A stretch of DNA of 64,000 bases from Mayamaea pseudoterrestris (taxonomy: Eukaryota; Bacillariophyta; Bacillariophyceae; Sellaphorales; Sellaphoraceae): assembly GCA_027923505.1 (NCBI GenBank), contig BROI01000013.1:434001-498000 (forward strand). Reading direction: 5' to 3'. Shown here piece after piece: positions 44,201-54,371 of the stretch; the first letter of the stretch is position 1, and each line of letters starts with the position of its first letter. The notes beneath the pieces are model-generated. The model saw only the letters and a program-made list of their open reading frames with translations. It had not been told where the DNA came from and did no database searches. Both the position numbers and the translations under genes were made by a program.

Positions 44201-47200
44201 ACTCACAAGCTCAGCCAAGTTAAAAGAACTTGTACTTATTCTTGTTGCAGAGTGTGGTGTCAAGCTACCATACTGGGATCTTATTGCCGGCGCCTTGTAT
44301 GCTGAGGTTCCTAAAGCGTCTGGTAAAATTGTGCATAGGAATGGCGCGGACAAGAGAAGAGTTGCTGTACTGGCGACACTTCCAGATGCACAAATTTTGA
44401 CTTCATTTTTATTGAATGTCCTTGGTATTCCGCATACTCTACTGCTAAGACCGCCTTCGCTTCCAGACGTTGAAGCGAAGGACGATGGTGTGTATGGGTT
44501 CGGGCAAGCAACTTTGTCCCATTTCAATTCCGACACCAAGGGGCAGCGTGATATGATACGGGAAGCGTACCCGATAGTTTTAATTACTTCACCCGAACTT
44601 GTCGGTGGCGATCATGCCGGCCTTGGGGTCGAAACGGCTGATCTTGTGGTCTTACTCGACGACGATTGGAGCGGGCGAGGAAGCCTTTTACTGCGTTCGC
44701 TCAGATCTCGCATTTTTTCTCGACAGCAAGGGTCTTCAAAGCTGGGCACTTGCAACTTTATCAGGCTAGTAGCAGCAGACACATGCGAAGCATCATTCAT
44801 AAACAGCACTGACGAGTTGGATCAGTATGAAACTTTAAACAAATGCGAAGTCACACGCGCGATAGCTTGGCCTACAAATGCAGCAGGAGAATATTATTCT
44901 CCGATTCTAATGCCCTGCCCTGTCCGCGATGGTGGCTGTCTGTTTTGCAAAAGCCTTGCTTCGGAATTTGGTTTCCCCGCGACAAATATACTCAAATTTA
45001 GAAACGCGAACCTTTCGGACGTGCTGGCGACGCAAATTGCAGCATCACAGCTTTTGACATCCTCAGAGCTACTATTTGTTCCGCGTTTTACTAAAAAGGG
45101 AATAGATTCGGATACGGATGCGGCTTTAGCGGCTAGTCTCATTAACCAAGAGGAGAAAGTAAGGTTGCGACGCCCAACCGTTTCAAATTGCCTGAAAGTT
45201 CCGAGAAACAATGCACTTCCTTGTGAGCCATGGAAACCTTCCTTTGTTGCCTTGTCGCATAGAAACGAGTTCAAGCCTCCATCGATTGAATGTTTGCCAT
45301 TTGTTAGAGGCACTACGTTTGATGAAGGCGTAACGGATGTTGGGAATATTGCTCTTTCACTTCCTACCGCTCTAACCGCAACTGATTTGAAGGCCTCTGC
45401 CTCTCCTTATGAATTGGAATTGACCCAACATGAAGACGCGAGTATTGAACCTGTCGGGACACCCGACGCTTTACTTTTCTATCCTTATACAGACCGCAAA
45501 ACTTCGATTCGGACCATCGCCTCAGGCTCGCGTGTCAACGCATTTTCTCTTAGCTTTAGCGAGACTGTCATGTCGCTCACTCAAAGTTTCGGAAGCGCGG
45601 CTTTAGAGGTTCTTCTTTACAGTCCACCGCTTCTTCCAGGAATTCAAAATTGCGCCGAGCAGGCTCGACATGATGTTGGATCGATGTATTCTCGTCAGCA
45701 GTTGGCAGACGCTGGGATTCAAGCAAGCAAAGAACATAACTCATTTGTGACTGAAGATGAAGCTATCTACGGCGATGCAGCCTCGGTACTGAATGACCTT
45801 GCAGATGACTACGGTCTAGCTGGAATAGGTGCTGTTCCGTTACCGAGAGATTCGGCGCTGCTTGCTGGTTGGTTGACAACCGAGACAAAGAAAAGTCAGC
45901 CGACAGATGCTGTTGACATTTGGTTGTCTCAGTTACCACCTTGTGACAATGAAGAAAAAAGTTCGTTTCTTGCTGGGGACTATAATGCAGTCACCCGCGA
46001 TCGAATGCTCTTACTGGTTTCTCGCAAGCGAACTCGCGATGGCGAAGGGTTATCTTTTTTTGCGAGTTCTACTATTGCTCCGGGAAATACGTCTTATGCG
46101 TCCGGGGTTGCCAAATCACTTCAAAGCATCAATACATATTTTCAAGACGCCAATGGAAAGCGATTAAAGAAGAAGATTGCCCCGACGGATGCTCGAGCTT
46201 CGGCCTTCAATCGGCTTAGTCCAACCGGTAAACCTGCCTCTTTGGTGTCCGGGGACCAGTTTGCGGTGGTTTCTTCTTCAATGCATAGACCCGTTGATCA
46301 TTCCGTGCGCAATTTATCGCTTGGAAGACAAGGCGGTAAACCGCGGTCATTGTTCGAAACTTCTTCCTACCAAGCAGCGACATCTCGTGTAAGGAATAGG
46401 GTGGCTGACCGAATCGAGAGACTATGCTGGAACTCGCCGACTGCATTTGATGTCGGTCCTGGACTTCCTCTCATCGTCAAGCAGCATATGTCGGCCCCGG
46501 CTCGCCATGATTTATTTGCTGTTGATCCGGCTCTATGGACTAGCATAGTGAAGCGTCTCAGGACAAGAGAATGCTCGACTGGTGACGAGTCATTGGGAGT
46601 TGCTGCAGCACAGCGAGCTGCGTTTCGGCGGTGTTTAAATGGTCCATGCCGGATCGACTTTGGTCCATTTCAATGTGGATTTCTTGCTTATCCGACTGGA
46701 ATGAGCGCGATTCTGCCACCTCGTCTGCGACCGGGTATATCCCTCCCGATGGGCGTAAAGATTCATGCGCCAAAGAATCTACTATTTGATCCTTGGAAGG
46801 AAAAAGAAGATGAATTGCTGCGTCAGTCGGTGTCTCGCTTCGGAATGAATTGGGTCCTGATTTCTAAAGTGATTGGGGGATTTGCATGGGTTAGCTCGTC
46901 GTTTCAACTAACGTCTTCGGTTGCAAAATCGCCTCGAGCATGTCGAGAGCGCTGGCAGTTGTTGGTTCGAGCGCAGCCTAAATTGGCGAAGGAAAATAAT
47001 GAACAATTTGCTAGATCGTCTACAATCGCTGATGCGGAAACTCGACGTGTGACAGCCGAAATTACAACTTCTGATCGCGTCCCCAGCAAGATCGAGTTTC
47101 TTGTTTTAGAAAAGAATGAGGCGAAGGGCATGCCGATGGATTTTGCAAATGAGAAGGACGCCAAGGACACTCCTCCCATTGCCGGGTCAAAACGATCGTT

Positions 47201-47939
47201 TGCCGCGTTTAAAGCTGCAAGAGCAAGAAAGCATGTGGTACCGGTTACACTCCCTGGAGTCAGCGGGAGTACACCAGCAAGCCTTCCCGTACACCCATCG
47301 CACGTACAGGCGACACAAATCGCAACGGCTAATTATTCTAGCAGCGGGCGGACCGAAATGTGGCCACTCCAGCTACTTGAGACCTTGGATCGACAGCGTG
47401 CTTTATCAACATCTCCGCCCTCTTCTTCAACTGGCGCTGCGGTCTCAGCTACTGCTAAATCACCCAGTCCTGCTGTTGCTTCATCTCGCAGTCAAGGAAA
47501 GCCGTCATTAGCGTCCTCGACAATTCGTGCGGTCGCTCCTCCAAACGCCTCGGCAAGCCATCAACGACCTGTGCCGCCTACCAAACCAACTACAACGACA
47601 TCTTTAAAACATTCACACACATCACCTCAAAGGCCTGCCGCCACGGCGGCATCCTTCAATCCACCACCGTCGACAATGACTACTGCACCTGCGTCGACCA
47701 CATGTTCATCTTCATCGAATGCAACTGCCTACAAGGTTAATTTGCCCGATACCACTCACCAAGTGCCATTGCCAGCAACGCCCCTAGCGAAAGATACGCC
47801 TCCGGCATCTACAAGTGCAACAACTACTGAGGCTGCCTCTGCTCTTGATGCGCAAGTGTCCTTGTCAGCGCTTGAGCCGGCAATGAGTACGCCTCTAACG
47901 AACGAGGAACCGCCTGCTGATGGCAAACCCAAACCATAG
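41251..47939 (+). CDS. HSA / SNF2-like / SANT chromatin protein (EP400-Domino-Eaf1 type), two exons
   Basis: Exon 1 is 41251-43221 and exon 2 is 43290-47939, across a 68-bp intron (ATG|GTACGT ... CTAAT ... ACAG). The product is 2,206 residues. An HSA domain (about residues 393-430) reads WDSVLDEMKWLATDF. A P-loop GGPTSSGKTVL (about 623-633) is followed by LILCNASSMIRWMHEIKR, like SNF2 motif Ia. The place of the DEAH box reads VIDLRFP (about 714). A C-terminal helicase lobe (about 1010-1160) keeps TSPELVGGDHAGLG and LLDDDWSGRGS, matching STRAGGLG and DSDWNP of SNF2 proteins. A SANT/Myb domain follows (about 1822-1885: DPWKEKEDELLRQSV ... CRERWQ). The last 300 residues are Ser/Thr/Pro-rich. This order is that of EP400/Domino scaffolds of NuA4 and SWR1-type complexes. 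The ATPase is probably inactive. The start is the first true ATG. Confidence 0.85.
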
Positions 47940-48022
47940 ACCATAGACTGCATGTTGCTACTAATATACATCCTTTTTGATTGACTTTCTATAGCAGTTC
48001 TAAATGCAAAATTAAATACATA

Positions 48023-48337
48023 TCAAGTATCCTTCTTACTCTCGGCCAGTGATGTTTTCGTTTCGTCATTCTCGTCATTTACAATCACAACGTCCGCCTC
48101 CTTATTGGCCGCATGCCACACGCGATACCATTTCGTTAAAACTGCAACCACAATGGTCGCCAGCAATGCCAGCAGTCTCGAATATGGAGGCAATGGATCA
48201 ACGACAAACAAGCCAATGCAAAGTATGAGCGTTGCCTTGGCGACATACTCGAACGGAACGTAGCTAAGGAGGGCGAGTGACGCTGCTAGCATTAAATTGC
48301 CGCCCATGACGGGTTCGCCACGAGAAATTTGAGACAT
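48023..48337 (-). CDS. Small membrane protein, hypothetical
   Basis: 104 residues with two or three hydrophobic helices (about residues 14-30, 32-47 and 53-68), the turn VDPLPPYSR between them, then an amphipathic KWYRVWHAANKEAD and an acidic tail. Topology suggests a helical hairpin with a cytosolic tail. The family is not recognised. It lies tail-to-tail with the large HSA/SANT gene, 83 bp away. Confidence 0.65.
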   Translation of the reverse strand: MSQISRGEPVMGGNLMLAASLALLSYVPFEYVAKATLILCIGLFVVDPLPPYSRLLALLATIVVAVLTKWYRVWHAANKEADVVIVNDENDETKTSLAESKKDT

Positions 48338-49096
48338 GATTGTGTATTGTCAAAGCTGTAAAATGTAGTGAAGCTTGGGGATTTGTATAGCCTATTTATT
48401 TTCTTTGGTTCTCGCAGAGTCAACAACAAGTCAATCTTGAACGATTGAAGCTCAAACGCCAGTCGACAGCTTCAAATGCTTTCTGATTCGCTGGTCGTTG
48501 CTAGTATTGCTGTTTTCTACCAAGCTAGGAACTGTCTCCCGGTTTACTCCTTGAGCACGACAATGTCGATTGTAAAATTGTGGACCTTGTGAATGATGAT
48601 TGCACACGCTTGCCCGAATGTGTGGCGGATAGTCTCGCAACCCTTGCAACTTTCTGGTCTATTTATGAGCTAGTCCAGCCCGCCAAATGCTGTTGCTATG
48701 TTTTGGTTCTTGTCGATACTTGCTTCGTCTCGGAGCCAAAGCTCTGCTGTATATCGGTCACACCTCGCATCTTTCAAAGAAAGGAACTTGAGTACCGGTA
48801 CGAATGTGATTTGTAACGCTACGACACTCCCGTTTTCGAAGCGAAACGTCTTCCGCCATGACAAAAGAGGCAGCGCTCACACCAAACTAGCGAGAGAAGT
48901 CTGCCGAAGGATATCCGACGGACGCAGAGCTTTGTGATTACAAAAGCCTTTAGTTGCACTCGATTTTGCACGTCGTTTCTTCCGACTAGCTTCTTTTCTC
49001 TCGTCATTCACCGCACAGTCCAAGACTCGGTCTCACACGAAAGCTGCAGCAGCCAGCACATTCCTTTCTCAACTCTACAAAGCAAACAGAGCAGAT
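48338..49096. other. Divergent intergenic region
   Basis: About 760 bp. Several overlapping short ORFs on both strands, none with recognisable content. Holds the promoters of the small membrane protein and the EF-hand gene. Confidence 0.5.
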
Positions 49097-49684
49097 ATGC
49101 CACTTTTTACTTTCTTTACAAAAACGCGAGCCTTCAAGCGTTTGACAAAGTGGGCCTTCAAGGAGTGCGACATTAAAAAGACGGGACGCATTTCCAAGAA
49201 CGATTTCTACGCCGGCATGTTGCTCGTGCACATTCAACTCGCCAAGTACGCGGGGTCGGCCGCCTGCTTTCCTCCCACGCGACAGGTCTGCGACAAGATT
49301 TTTGAAGCCTGCGATGAGGATAACTCGGAAACGATTGATGAATTGGAGTTTAACCAGTGCATGGTGGTGTGCTGCGCGCAAATTTCGAGTCGCATTGCCG
49401 TTTACTACTCTGTCATTATCTTGTTTGTTCCATTCTTGGTGCAGCATATTATGCATGTCGTTGACAGTGCGGATGATTTTGCGCTTTGGCTGACTGGAGG
49501 AGGAGCCATGCAGCGGCTACTTGATGTTTCGTCATCCTTTTTGGATTGGTCGTCCTTGGCCAAGTCGGTGGTGTCAAGCTGCTGCTTTACTTTGCTCATT
49601 CCGTTTTCATTCGACTTGATTGATCGGTATTCTCGGCGAGCTGCTGAAGAGATTACTGTTGCTGGTGCCAAGCGAATGACTTGA
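49097..49684 (+). CDS. EF-hand membrane protein
   Basis: 195 residues. Two EF-hand loops are visible: DIKKTGRISKND (residues 25-36), which is degenerate at positions 3 and 9, and DEDNSETIDELE (73-84), which is canonical with Asp, Asp, Ser and a closing Glu. Hydrophobic segments follow at about 99-116 (YYSVIILFVPFLVQHIM) and about 155-172. It may sense calcium at a membrane. The segment between the two helices is short, so the C-terminus may return to the same side as the EF-hands. No close family is recognised. Confidence 0.8.
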   Translation: MPLFTFFTKTRAFKRLTKWAFKECDIKKTGRISKNDFYAGMLLVHIQLAKYAGSAACFPPTRQVCDKIFEACDEDNSETIDELEFNQCMVVCCAQISSRIAVYYSVIILFVPFLVQHIMHVVDSADDFALWLTGGGAMQRLLDVSSSFLDWSSLAKSVVSSCCFTLLIPFSFDLIDRYSRRAAEEITVAGAKRMT

Positions 49685-49748
49685 ATATAATTTTAAAAGT
49701 GTTACGACTACCTTTAGCGTTATTAACGACACGAATAAATTATATAAG

Positions 49749-50697
49749 TCACTCTTCAATCTTTGCCTTCTTTGCTAACGGCTCTGGCATTGGCCCATCC
49801 TCTTCATCGTCAGTCTCGGCATCATCGTCGTAATATTCGAGCGTTTCGTTTTCCAGCTTTTTATTGCTAGCCCAGACACCTGATTGAGGAGCAGGCCCAA
49901 AATCCTCTTCATCGTCCGTCTCGGCGTCGTCACTATCTGTTTTCGCTGCTGCTGCTACTGCTGCATCATCTTCATCATCCACCTCTTCGTCACTATCATC
50001 CTCGTCGCCATCATTTTGTTTCCTTTGTGCTTGCTCCTCCTCCTGCACTTTGCGAGCCTGCTCCTTGGCTTCGAGCCGTCGTTCTCGCGCAATCTGGACT
50101 GCCGCCAGCGACTGCCCGTACTTGTTGCCGAAAATGTTTCTTGGTCCATTACCTTTTCCCGATGCGCACCCCATGCAACCCGTCTGTCAAAATAAAAAGA
50201 CATGCACATGGAGTAAGATGATTAGAATTTGCAAGTGACAGTCGCACTCACGCACTCATTTTTATACATGCAGCACTCACCGTCGGATCCTTGGCATCCA
50301 TCTGATCCTGCGATCGATCCTTCCACGGAACGCGACAAATGCTAGTCGTTCCAAACTTGTAGTTGGCAGGATTGATAACGTAGGTGGAGCAGAGGCGCTC
50401 ATAACCAGGCTTTTTCCATTTGGCAATCAGCCCAGCGTCAATTAGCTTTTGGTCCAAGCAGTATTGATAGACTTGTCGCGAAATCTTGTTGTATTTGTAA
50501 AACATGTCGTAGACGTAGCGCGATCGTTGCCAGTTGATTTGATGGACCGGCCAGAGCGATTCATTCTTGCGAATCGTGAGGTTGTTTTCCTTGACCTTGT
50601 CGCGCAATTCATTCTCCAGTGCCTCGAGAATAGGCTCGATATAGTCAAAACCAGGAGGCGGACGCTTTGATTTGTTCCATTTTTGAGGAAGAGGCAT
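49749..50697 (-). CDS. BUD31: BUD31/G10 splicing factor with long acidic C-terminal extension, two exons
   Basis: BUD31 is a core spliceosome protein contacting the catalytic centre. Exon 1 is 50281-50697 and exon 2 is 49749-50183; the 97-bp intron has donor GTGAGT and acceptor GACAG. The joint restores DAKDPT|TGCMGCASG in frame. The total is 283 residues. The N-terminal 140 match G10: IEPILEALENELRDK, NESLWPVHQINWQRSRY, YKYNKISRQVYQYC, LIAKWKKPGYERLC and FGTTSICRVP. The usual family length is about 145; the last 130 residues here are extra, with a basic coiled stretch and two acidic repeats containing DDAETDDEED. The cysteine pattern of the zinc sites is reduced (LCSTY where LCCLRC or LCCLKC is usual), so some zinc ligands seem absent. 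Confidence 0.9.
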
Positions 50698-50933
50698 GAT
50701 GGCTTATCTAGTAGAAGCGATCAGATGAGCAGCAAGGCAAACGACAAGAAAGGAAAGTGCGGATGGTGCATGGCGATTCGACCTTCCCTCGTGAGTACCG
50801 TTAAGACGACTGATGCGACATTTATCGCATATTGCCGCTTTATTTTAGTTACGATCGAAATCAAAGCGATCAATTACAATCTTCGTATAGCATACAAAGC
50901 CATGGTAAATAGTTACAAAAATAGCTGTTAGGA

Positions 50934-51530
50934 TCATGCACCAGTCGACGTGGGTCTCGCAGGCAGCGCATCCCTAGCATTGTCAATCGCATTCGAGTCC
51001 TGTAACCTAAGCAGCCGCTTGTCTGCCTCAATGTCGCTCATCTCCAAGGCTACTTTGGCTAGTTCATCCAATACACCATGAAGTAACACCGACTCCTGCA
51101 GTCGATACTGCAAACTAGGCTTTTCGCCATGTCGGACAAATTTAATACCGTAATCTTCCAGTTCAATTGACACCATGCCAGATCCATCAGCATAATAGAC
51201 TTGCAACTCACCCGGCTGGTCACCTTGCTTGGTGAACCATGACTTTGGAACAGGCTTGTTCTGTTCTCCGACGAGATAAATCTGCAACAGAAATCGCAAG
51301 GCGCCAATCTTGAGGTCGGTCGCAGGCACTTGCATGATTGTTTGCGGTCCTGCACTCTTGTTACCAAGTACTCCTCCAAGAAGGTCATCCAGAAAACCTT
51401 CCCGAAGAGTTGTCGAAGTTGACGATGAATGGACAGCTGTGCTTGGAATGGCAGACGGCACGAATGCCGAGCACGACGACACCATCAAGGTTGAAAAGAC
51501 GAGTACGAGTGGCGTGGCGGATCCTTTCAT
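50934..51530 (-). CDS. Plastid-targeted protein of unknown function
   Basis: 198 residues. The N-terminus is a bipartite plastid leader: hydrophobic signal (ATPLVLVFSTLMVSSCSA) with predicted cleavage directly before Phe (CSA|FVPS), the ASAFAP-type motif of diatoms, then a Ser/Thr-rich transit region (about 25-42). The mature part contains DLLGGVLGNKSAG, a conserved-looking beta region VYYADGSGMVSIELEDYGIKF and a helical end. I recognise no enzyme family. It is divergent from the DUF501 gene. Confidence 0.8.
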   Translation of the reverse strand: MKGSATPLVLVFSTLMVSSCSAFVPSAIPSTAVHSSSTSTTLREGFLDDLLGGVLGNKSAGPQTIMQVPATDLKIGALRFLLQIYLVGEQNKPVPKSWFTKQGDQPGELQVYYADGSGMVSIELEDYGIKFVRHGEKPSLQYRLQESVLLHGVLDELAKVALEMSDIEADKRLLRLQDSNAIDNARDALPARPTSTGA

Positions 51531-51874
51531 TCTAGAGATGAATGATCTATTTTTAGCTTGTGATATCTGGTGGCCGGCTTATTTATATAAGCAGCAAGGA
51601 TGAATCTTGTAAATTAGGTGGTCGTTTCTTTTTTTATTGTCGTCGTGTCGTCGTCGTCGTCGTCGTCGTCGTCGAGCATCATCGTCGCGATGCCTCGACA
51701 AACTGTCTGTCGTATCGGTTCTCGCTAGTACCGATCCGACATCGCGAGGCTCGACAACCCATCATCATCTTCGTCGTCAGCTGCCATGAGAGTTTCGCTT
51801 CTATCACAACCAGCCTGCTAAATATTAGCTAGTCAACTCACAATTCCAATTATAATACAGATTGGAATGGCAGT
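51531..51874. promoter_or_regulatory. Divergent promoter region with a trinucleotide repeat
   Basis: About 340 bp between the plastid-protein gene (minus) and the DUF501 gene (plus). It contains the TCG microsatellite listed separately. TATTTATATAAGC at about 51580 reads as a TATA-like box for the minus-strand gene, 45-50 bp before its ATG. Confidence 0.5.
51639..51674. repeat. (TCG)n microsatellite
   Basis: About a dozen copies of TCG with one interruption, followed by imperfect ATCGTCG copies. It lies in the shared promoter and is not in a reading frame. Confidence 0.85.
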
Positions 51875-52969
51875 ATGAGCAACGCGAGCGATCTCCAATA
51901 TGTCTCTTCTCTTGCTTCCGCCATGCCTCAACAGACTGGCCCTCGCAAACGACTCGGACGAGCGTCTCGCCAACGACGCCAGAAACTCTTGGAAATTGAG
52001 CAAGCTGAAGCGCTCATGCTGGAGCAAATGCGAAATCCAGCTTCTTCTGGATGTAATCATGCTAGATGCAAGATTGAAGCAATGGAAAATTCTCTGCTGC
52101 CGAATGATCGCGATTTGACCATCCAAGGTGATCATCCCTGTGCACTTTCGAATCGCGACAAAGCCTTCCTCACGGCGCAGCTTGGATACGTACCAGGTAA
52201 CGCTCTGCGCGTCTCTTGTCGCCTTGGTGATCTGGACTTACCAGGTGTTTGTCAAAATGATGAAAACAAGGAGGAGCCAGTGGCGATTCAGCTGTATCCA
52301 CTGGTTTCGCGAAAAGCAACAATCAACAAGACAATGAATGGCGCCAAGAGCACTAAAACTCGCAAACAGAGGACACGGAAGCGGCATGTTTCTGAAGTAA
52401 CGACGTCAGTTGATGGAACCGATGTTGCTCATGCTGGTGTTTCCGTCAGTGACAACGAGCACGATCCAACTGCTCATGACGATCAACTACTGCTCGAACC
52501 CTTTCCTACCATGTTTTGGCTGACACACCCTTTGCTACGCATCATGATTTCAAAGTTGGAAGTTTCAGGCATGGGAAGTGAGATTGAAAAGCGTTTGAAC
52601 GGAGATGGTAGCACACACGAGGCTAGTGCAGGCCCATTGGACACCAATGCAAACATAACCGACAACCAAACTTTATCCCACTTGGACCAGATGAAACGCG
52701 CGCACAGTGCGTATGGGCAGGCACGCTTTCAATTGCTCACGCCTGCTCATGTGCAGTTGCTTCATGACCGTTCCTGGACGAGAGCACTGGATGCGTCGCG
52801 AGGTGTCGCTGGCATGGCAATGCCCAACGCCGTCAAGTGTCTGCACACACATGCTGCTCACTTTATGTCGCGGCCGCAGGATGGAAATGTTATTGGAAAG
52901 TGGGTCATGCAGGAAATTACTAGAGTACTGACAGAGAAACAGCAAGCGGTTGGCGAGCTAAAGATGTAA
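51875..52969 (+). CDS. DUF501-domain protein
   Basis: 364 residues. The conserved part is the C-terminal half: FPTMFWLTHPLLRIMISKLE (about residues 209-228), then a helical AHSAYGQARF, and GMAMPNAVKCLHTHAAHF (about 318-335). These match DUF501, a family best known from actinobacteria with the pattern PTLYWLTCP ... VKCLHVLxAH. The N-terminal 60 residues are basic and polar (RKRLGRASRQRRQKL), then HPCALSNRDKAFLTAQLGY; a linker is Lys/Arg-rich. The biochemical role of DUF501 is unknown to me. A low-complexity insert (about 228-265) separates the two conserved blocks. Confidence 0.75.
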   Translation: MSNASDLQYVSSLASAMPQQTGPRKRLGRASRQRRQKLLEIEQAEALMLEQMRNPASSGCNHARCKIEAMENSLLPNDRDLTIQGDHPCALSNRDKAFLTAQLGYVPGNALRVSCRLGDLDLPGVCQNDENKEEPVAIQLYPLVSRKATINKTMNGAKSTKTRKQRTRKRHVSEVTTSVDGTDVAHAGVSVSDNEHDPTAHDDQLLLEPFPTMFWLTHPLLRIMISKLEVSGMGSEIEKRLNGDGSTHEASAGPLDTNANITDNQTLSHLDQMKRAHSAYGQARFQLLTPAHVQLLHDRSWTRALDASRGVAGMAMPNAVKCLHTHAAHFMSRPQDGNVIGKWVMQEITRVLTEKQQAVGELKM

Positions 52970-53076
52970 ACCAGTACTTAAAGCAACGCTTACTGAACTT
53001 TAATATCTATACGTAGATTTTAATTTTATCGATCATCCTACGTAGCATCTTGCCGACTTGTTATCGAGTGCATCAA

Positions 53077-54093
53077 TCAATTACATCGCAGGTATCTCTC
53101 TTGTTGCTGTCTGACTTGGTCGTCATGTGCTATTCTTTCGTGGCCCGTCGCCAATATTGCCTCCAGACATTGCTCGACAGTGGTCCCGACTCGATACCCA
53201 CATTCGACCAGTGCTTGCCCATTACCCAATTCCCAATCGTCGACAACAGCTTGGACTTGCTCCGCAGAGTAGACGCTCGGCTCGAGTAAATTGGTTGCCA
53301 CTTCGTGACGTCCATGCGAATAGGCCAAGGTCAATGCTTCCACTTTTCCGTTACTCTCCATGCGAATGCGTTTCGTCAATGTCGTGGCAAGTTTGCGTGG
53401 ACACTTTGAATGGAGGCGAACGTTGTAGTTTTCGACGAAGCCATGTGTCGGTGCGCCAATGGTAATAATGGAAACAGATGGCCTTGTCGACGCATTGGAA
53501 GATGGACGGAAAAAGTCTGTAAAGTCGCGTCGAATAGTGGCGAGTGACGTTTTGCTGGGATGGGCATCTCCATAGTATAAAATTTGCTGATCAGAATGTC
53601 TGGCTTTGATTGTTTGGCCGATTTGTAGAGCGATAAGTGCACTAGGTGTATGTGAAAATGGAGATGATTCAATTGCTGCTCGGCCTTCTTCCTTTAAACC
53701 TTTAGTATTAATCTCCTGAGTGTATTCCAACGGCATGACTGCGATATGATCGACGAGACCAACCGTAGGATGAGCTGACGAGTCATTGTCTGTCTCAGCG
53801 TCAGACTCCAAGATTCGTCCTGATACCCTGTCGAAGACTCTCGACACCAGATCCGAAGCTATGCTAGCTATTTGACTCGGTCCTCCAGCAAAGTGAAAGG
53901 ACGATCGATTGTAAGCAGTGTCAGTGTAGGCATGAACGACCACAATGTCTTCGAGCAAGAGGCACTGGTTTTGCGCGTGACGAAGAAGCGAGCGAAGGAT
54001 TGGAGCGTGACTTGCATGTTTGCCTAGCGTCACGTACACGTTGCAAGCCTGTAATTTTGTTGCGACTGCAGCAGATGATGACATTCTTATCAT
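53077..54093 (-). CDS. Formiminotransferase N-terminal-subdomain protein (FTCD-like)
   Basis: About 338 residues from the ATG at 54093 (a second at 54084 is equally likely). The match to the formiminotransferase N-terminal subdomain includes ACNVYVTLGKHASHAPIL, then HFAGGPSQIASIASDL, HPTVGLVDHIAVMPL, ILYYGDAHPS ... LATIRRDF, and the closing SIITIGAPTHGFVENYNVRL, which corresponds to the VGARPFLVNYN region. In bifunctional FTCD this domain passes the formimino group of formiminoglutamate to tetrahydrofolate. No cyclodeaminase domain follows; instead there are about 95 extra residues, so catalytic competence is uncertain. No targeting signal is evident. Confidence 0.8.
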   Translation of the reverse strand: MIRMSSSAAVATKLQACNVYVTLGKHASHAPILRSLLRHAQNQCLLLEDIVVVHAYTDTAYNRSSFHFAGGPSQIASIASDLVSRVFDRVSGRILESDAETDNDSSAHPTVGLVDHIAVMPLEYTQEINTKGLKEEGRAAIESSPFSHTPSALIALQIGQTIKARHSDQQILYYGDAHPSKTSLATIRRDFTDFFRPSSNASTRPSVSIITIGAPTHGFVENYNVRLHSKCPRKLATTLTKRIRMESNGKVEALTLAYSHGRHEVATNLLEPSVYSAEQVQAVVDDWELGNGQALVECGYRVGTTVEQCLEAILATGHERIAHDDQVRQQQERYLRCN

Positions 54094-54371
54094 ATTGCTT
54101 ACTATGCTTTGTCGAATGTGAAAGGTTCGTGCTCTTATCTTTGACAAACGAACAGAACCCCGTTGTTGCCTTCATTTTGATCGCGACGAGACGAACGTTT
54201 CTGTATCATGCGCGTCGCTACGGTACTCATATTGAAATTATTTGGAATTTCGATTTTGTCTTTTCATGATCTGAAATTGCAAAAGTATCCTTTGGCATGC
54301 CAATAACTGCTTTTCATTCCGTCGCATTAACGCACAAAACAGCACTATGAGAGCACGACTAAAAGGCTGCA

